A DNA stretch of 64,000 bases from Glaciecola sp964195425 (GTDB lineage Bacteria; Pseudomonadota; Gammaproteobacteria; Enterobacterales; Alteromonadaceae): NCBI GenBank assembly GCA_964195425.1, contig CAXMOM010000013.1, positions 1-64,000 of the forward strand, written 5' to 3'. The position numbers were made by a program, and so were the translations under genes. How positions within the stretch are numbered: position 1 is the first letter of the stretch; the number at the start of each line of letters is the position of its first letter. Of this stretch, positions 63,413 through 64,000 are shown piece by piece. A model generated the notes under the pieces. It ran no database searches, was not told the origin of the DNA, and saw nothing but the letters and a program-made list of their open reading frames with translations.

Positions 63413-64000
63413 ATGTCTAAAAGAGACTTTTATGAAGTGCTAGGGGTGACCAGAAGCACCGAGGCACGTGATATCAAAAAAGCCTACAAAAAGTTGGCAA
63501 TGAAGTATCACCCAGATCGCACGCAAGGTGATAAAGCGCTTGAAGAAAAGTTTAAAGAGATTCAAGAAGCGTATGAAATATTAACCAATACGCAAAAACG
63601 TTCTGCCTATGATCAATACGGTCATGCTGGGGTAGATCCAAATCGTGGTGGCGGCGGTGGAGCTGCTGATTTTGGTGATGTTTTTGGTGATGTTTTTGGT
63701 GATATTTTTGGTGGTGGCCGAGGCGGTGGTCGTTCCAGAGCTCGTCAGGGTTCAGATTTAAGATACAACTTAGAAATGTCGCTTGAAGAAGCGGTCCGTG
63801 GTAAAGAAGTTGAAATTCGTGTTCCTACTTTAGTTGAATGTGACACTTGCGATGGATCAGGAGCAAAGAAAGGCTCATCTCCTACTACTTGCCCTACGTG
63901 TAAAGGCAATGGCCAAGTGCAAATGCGTCAAGGCTTCTTTGCTGTTCAACAAACCTGTCCAACTTGTTCTGGTAAAGGTAAAATAATTTCAGACCCTTGT
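63413..64000 (+). CDS. dnaJ: DnaJ, Hsp40 co-chaperone (3' end beyond window)
   Basis: 196 residues are present. J-domain MSKRDFYEVLGV...KYHPDRTQGD with the HPD triad near 33-35, a Gly/Phe region with three FGD repeats (FGDVFGDVFGDIFGGG), and the first zinc-finger cysteines (CDTCDGSG, CPTCKGNG, CPTCSGKG). It stimulates the ATPase of DnaK. The 278-bp gap after dnaK contains a terminator and a short palindrome (CACGTAAATACGTG, 63290-63303); a dedicated promoter is possible. Confidence 0.95.
   Translation, partial: MSKRDFYEVLGVTRSTEARDIKKAYKKLAMKYHPDRTQGDKALEEKFKEIQEAYEILTNTQKRSAYDQYGHAGVDPNRGGGGGAADFGDVFGDVFGDIFGGGRGGGRSRARQGSDLRYNLEMSLEEAVRGKEVEIRVPTLVECDTCDGSGAKKGSSPTTCPTCKGNGQVQMRQGFFAVQQTCPTCSGKGKIISDPC

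Noticed and set aside
63671..63715. Three 12-bp tandem repeats in dnaJ
   Set aside because: They encode the FGD repeats of the Gly/Phe region, which E. coli DnaJ also has in similar form.

Overview
The window is about 64 kb of chromosomal core from a marine-type gammaproteobacterium, most likely an Alteromonadaceae relative (Alteromonas/Glaciecola/Paraglaciecola-like). The basis is gene content and gene order: E. coli-like blocks (yoaA-tsaB-slp-fadD-rnd-ycgL-ycgN; epmC/yfcL/mnmC/fabB; pdxB-asd-fimV; bamE-recN-nadK-grpE-dnaK-dnaJ) sit next to families common in Alteromonadales (Mrp antiporter, FlgO-like lipoproteins, DUF3025, FG-GAP/VCBS protein). Base composition looks even and AT-leaning. 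I see no insertion sequence, prophage, CRISPR array or rRNA, and one tRNA.

Layout. 1-0.5 kb: 5' end of rsxA and tRNA-Asn with a clear sigma70 promoter, both on the minus strand. 0.5-4.8 kb: an AT-rich region with a cluster of DnaA boxes, then a MATE exporter and uvrB. 4.9-10 kb: a LysR regulator, the queuosine genes queC and queE, a periplasmic binding protein coupled to queE, and asnB. 10.3-16 kb: an M28 peptidase lipoprotein, a DUF3025 protein, a Yip1 membrane protein and a NatAB-type ABC exporter. 16-25.5 kb: helicase YoaA, TsaB, a small unknown protein, Slp, an alpha/beta hydrolase, FadD, RNase D, YcgL, YcgN and DsbB. 25.8-30 kb: an SDR, an FG-GAP protein and a TPR/transglutaminase-like lipoprotein. 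30.3-36.2 kb: a tightly overlapping mrpA(B)CDEFG operon. 36.3-42 kb: a Sel1 protein, FadR, FadH, a retropepsin-like protein and a thioesterase. 42-50.7 kb: EpmC, an NAD-kinase-like protein, YfcL, three tandem FlgO-like lipoproteins, MnmC and FabB. 50.7-57 kb: an aldolase-family protein, PdxB, Asd and FimV. 57-64 kb: BamE, RecN, NadK, GrpE, DnaK and the start of DnaJ.

How the genes connect. Fatty-acid metabolism recurs: fadD, fadR, fadH and fabB, plus a hotdog thioesterase and an SDR. A FadR-like operator lies in the fadR promoter itself. Translation and tRNA quality is another theme: queC/queE, tsaB, rnd, epmC and mnmC. Stress control is readable in the DNA: a LexA box before recN, and separate sigma32-type promoters before grpE and before dnaK.

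The window is mostly ordinary core genome. The items most worth following are the DnaA-box cluster upstream of the uvrB locus (compare E. coli DARS1, next to uvrB), the tandem FlgO-domain lipoprotein trio, the FadR site in fadR, and the convergent FG-GAP and TPR/transglutaminase pair. I found no clear new defence or mobile system.
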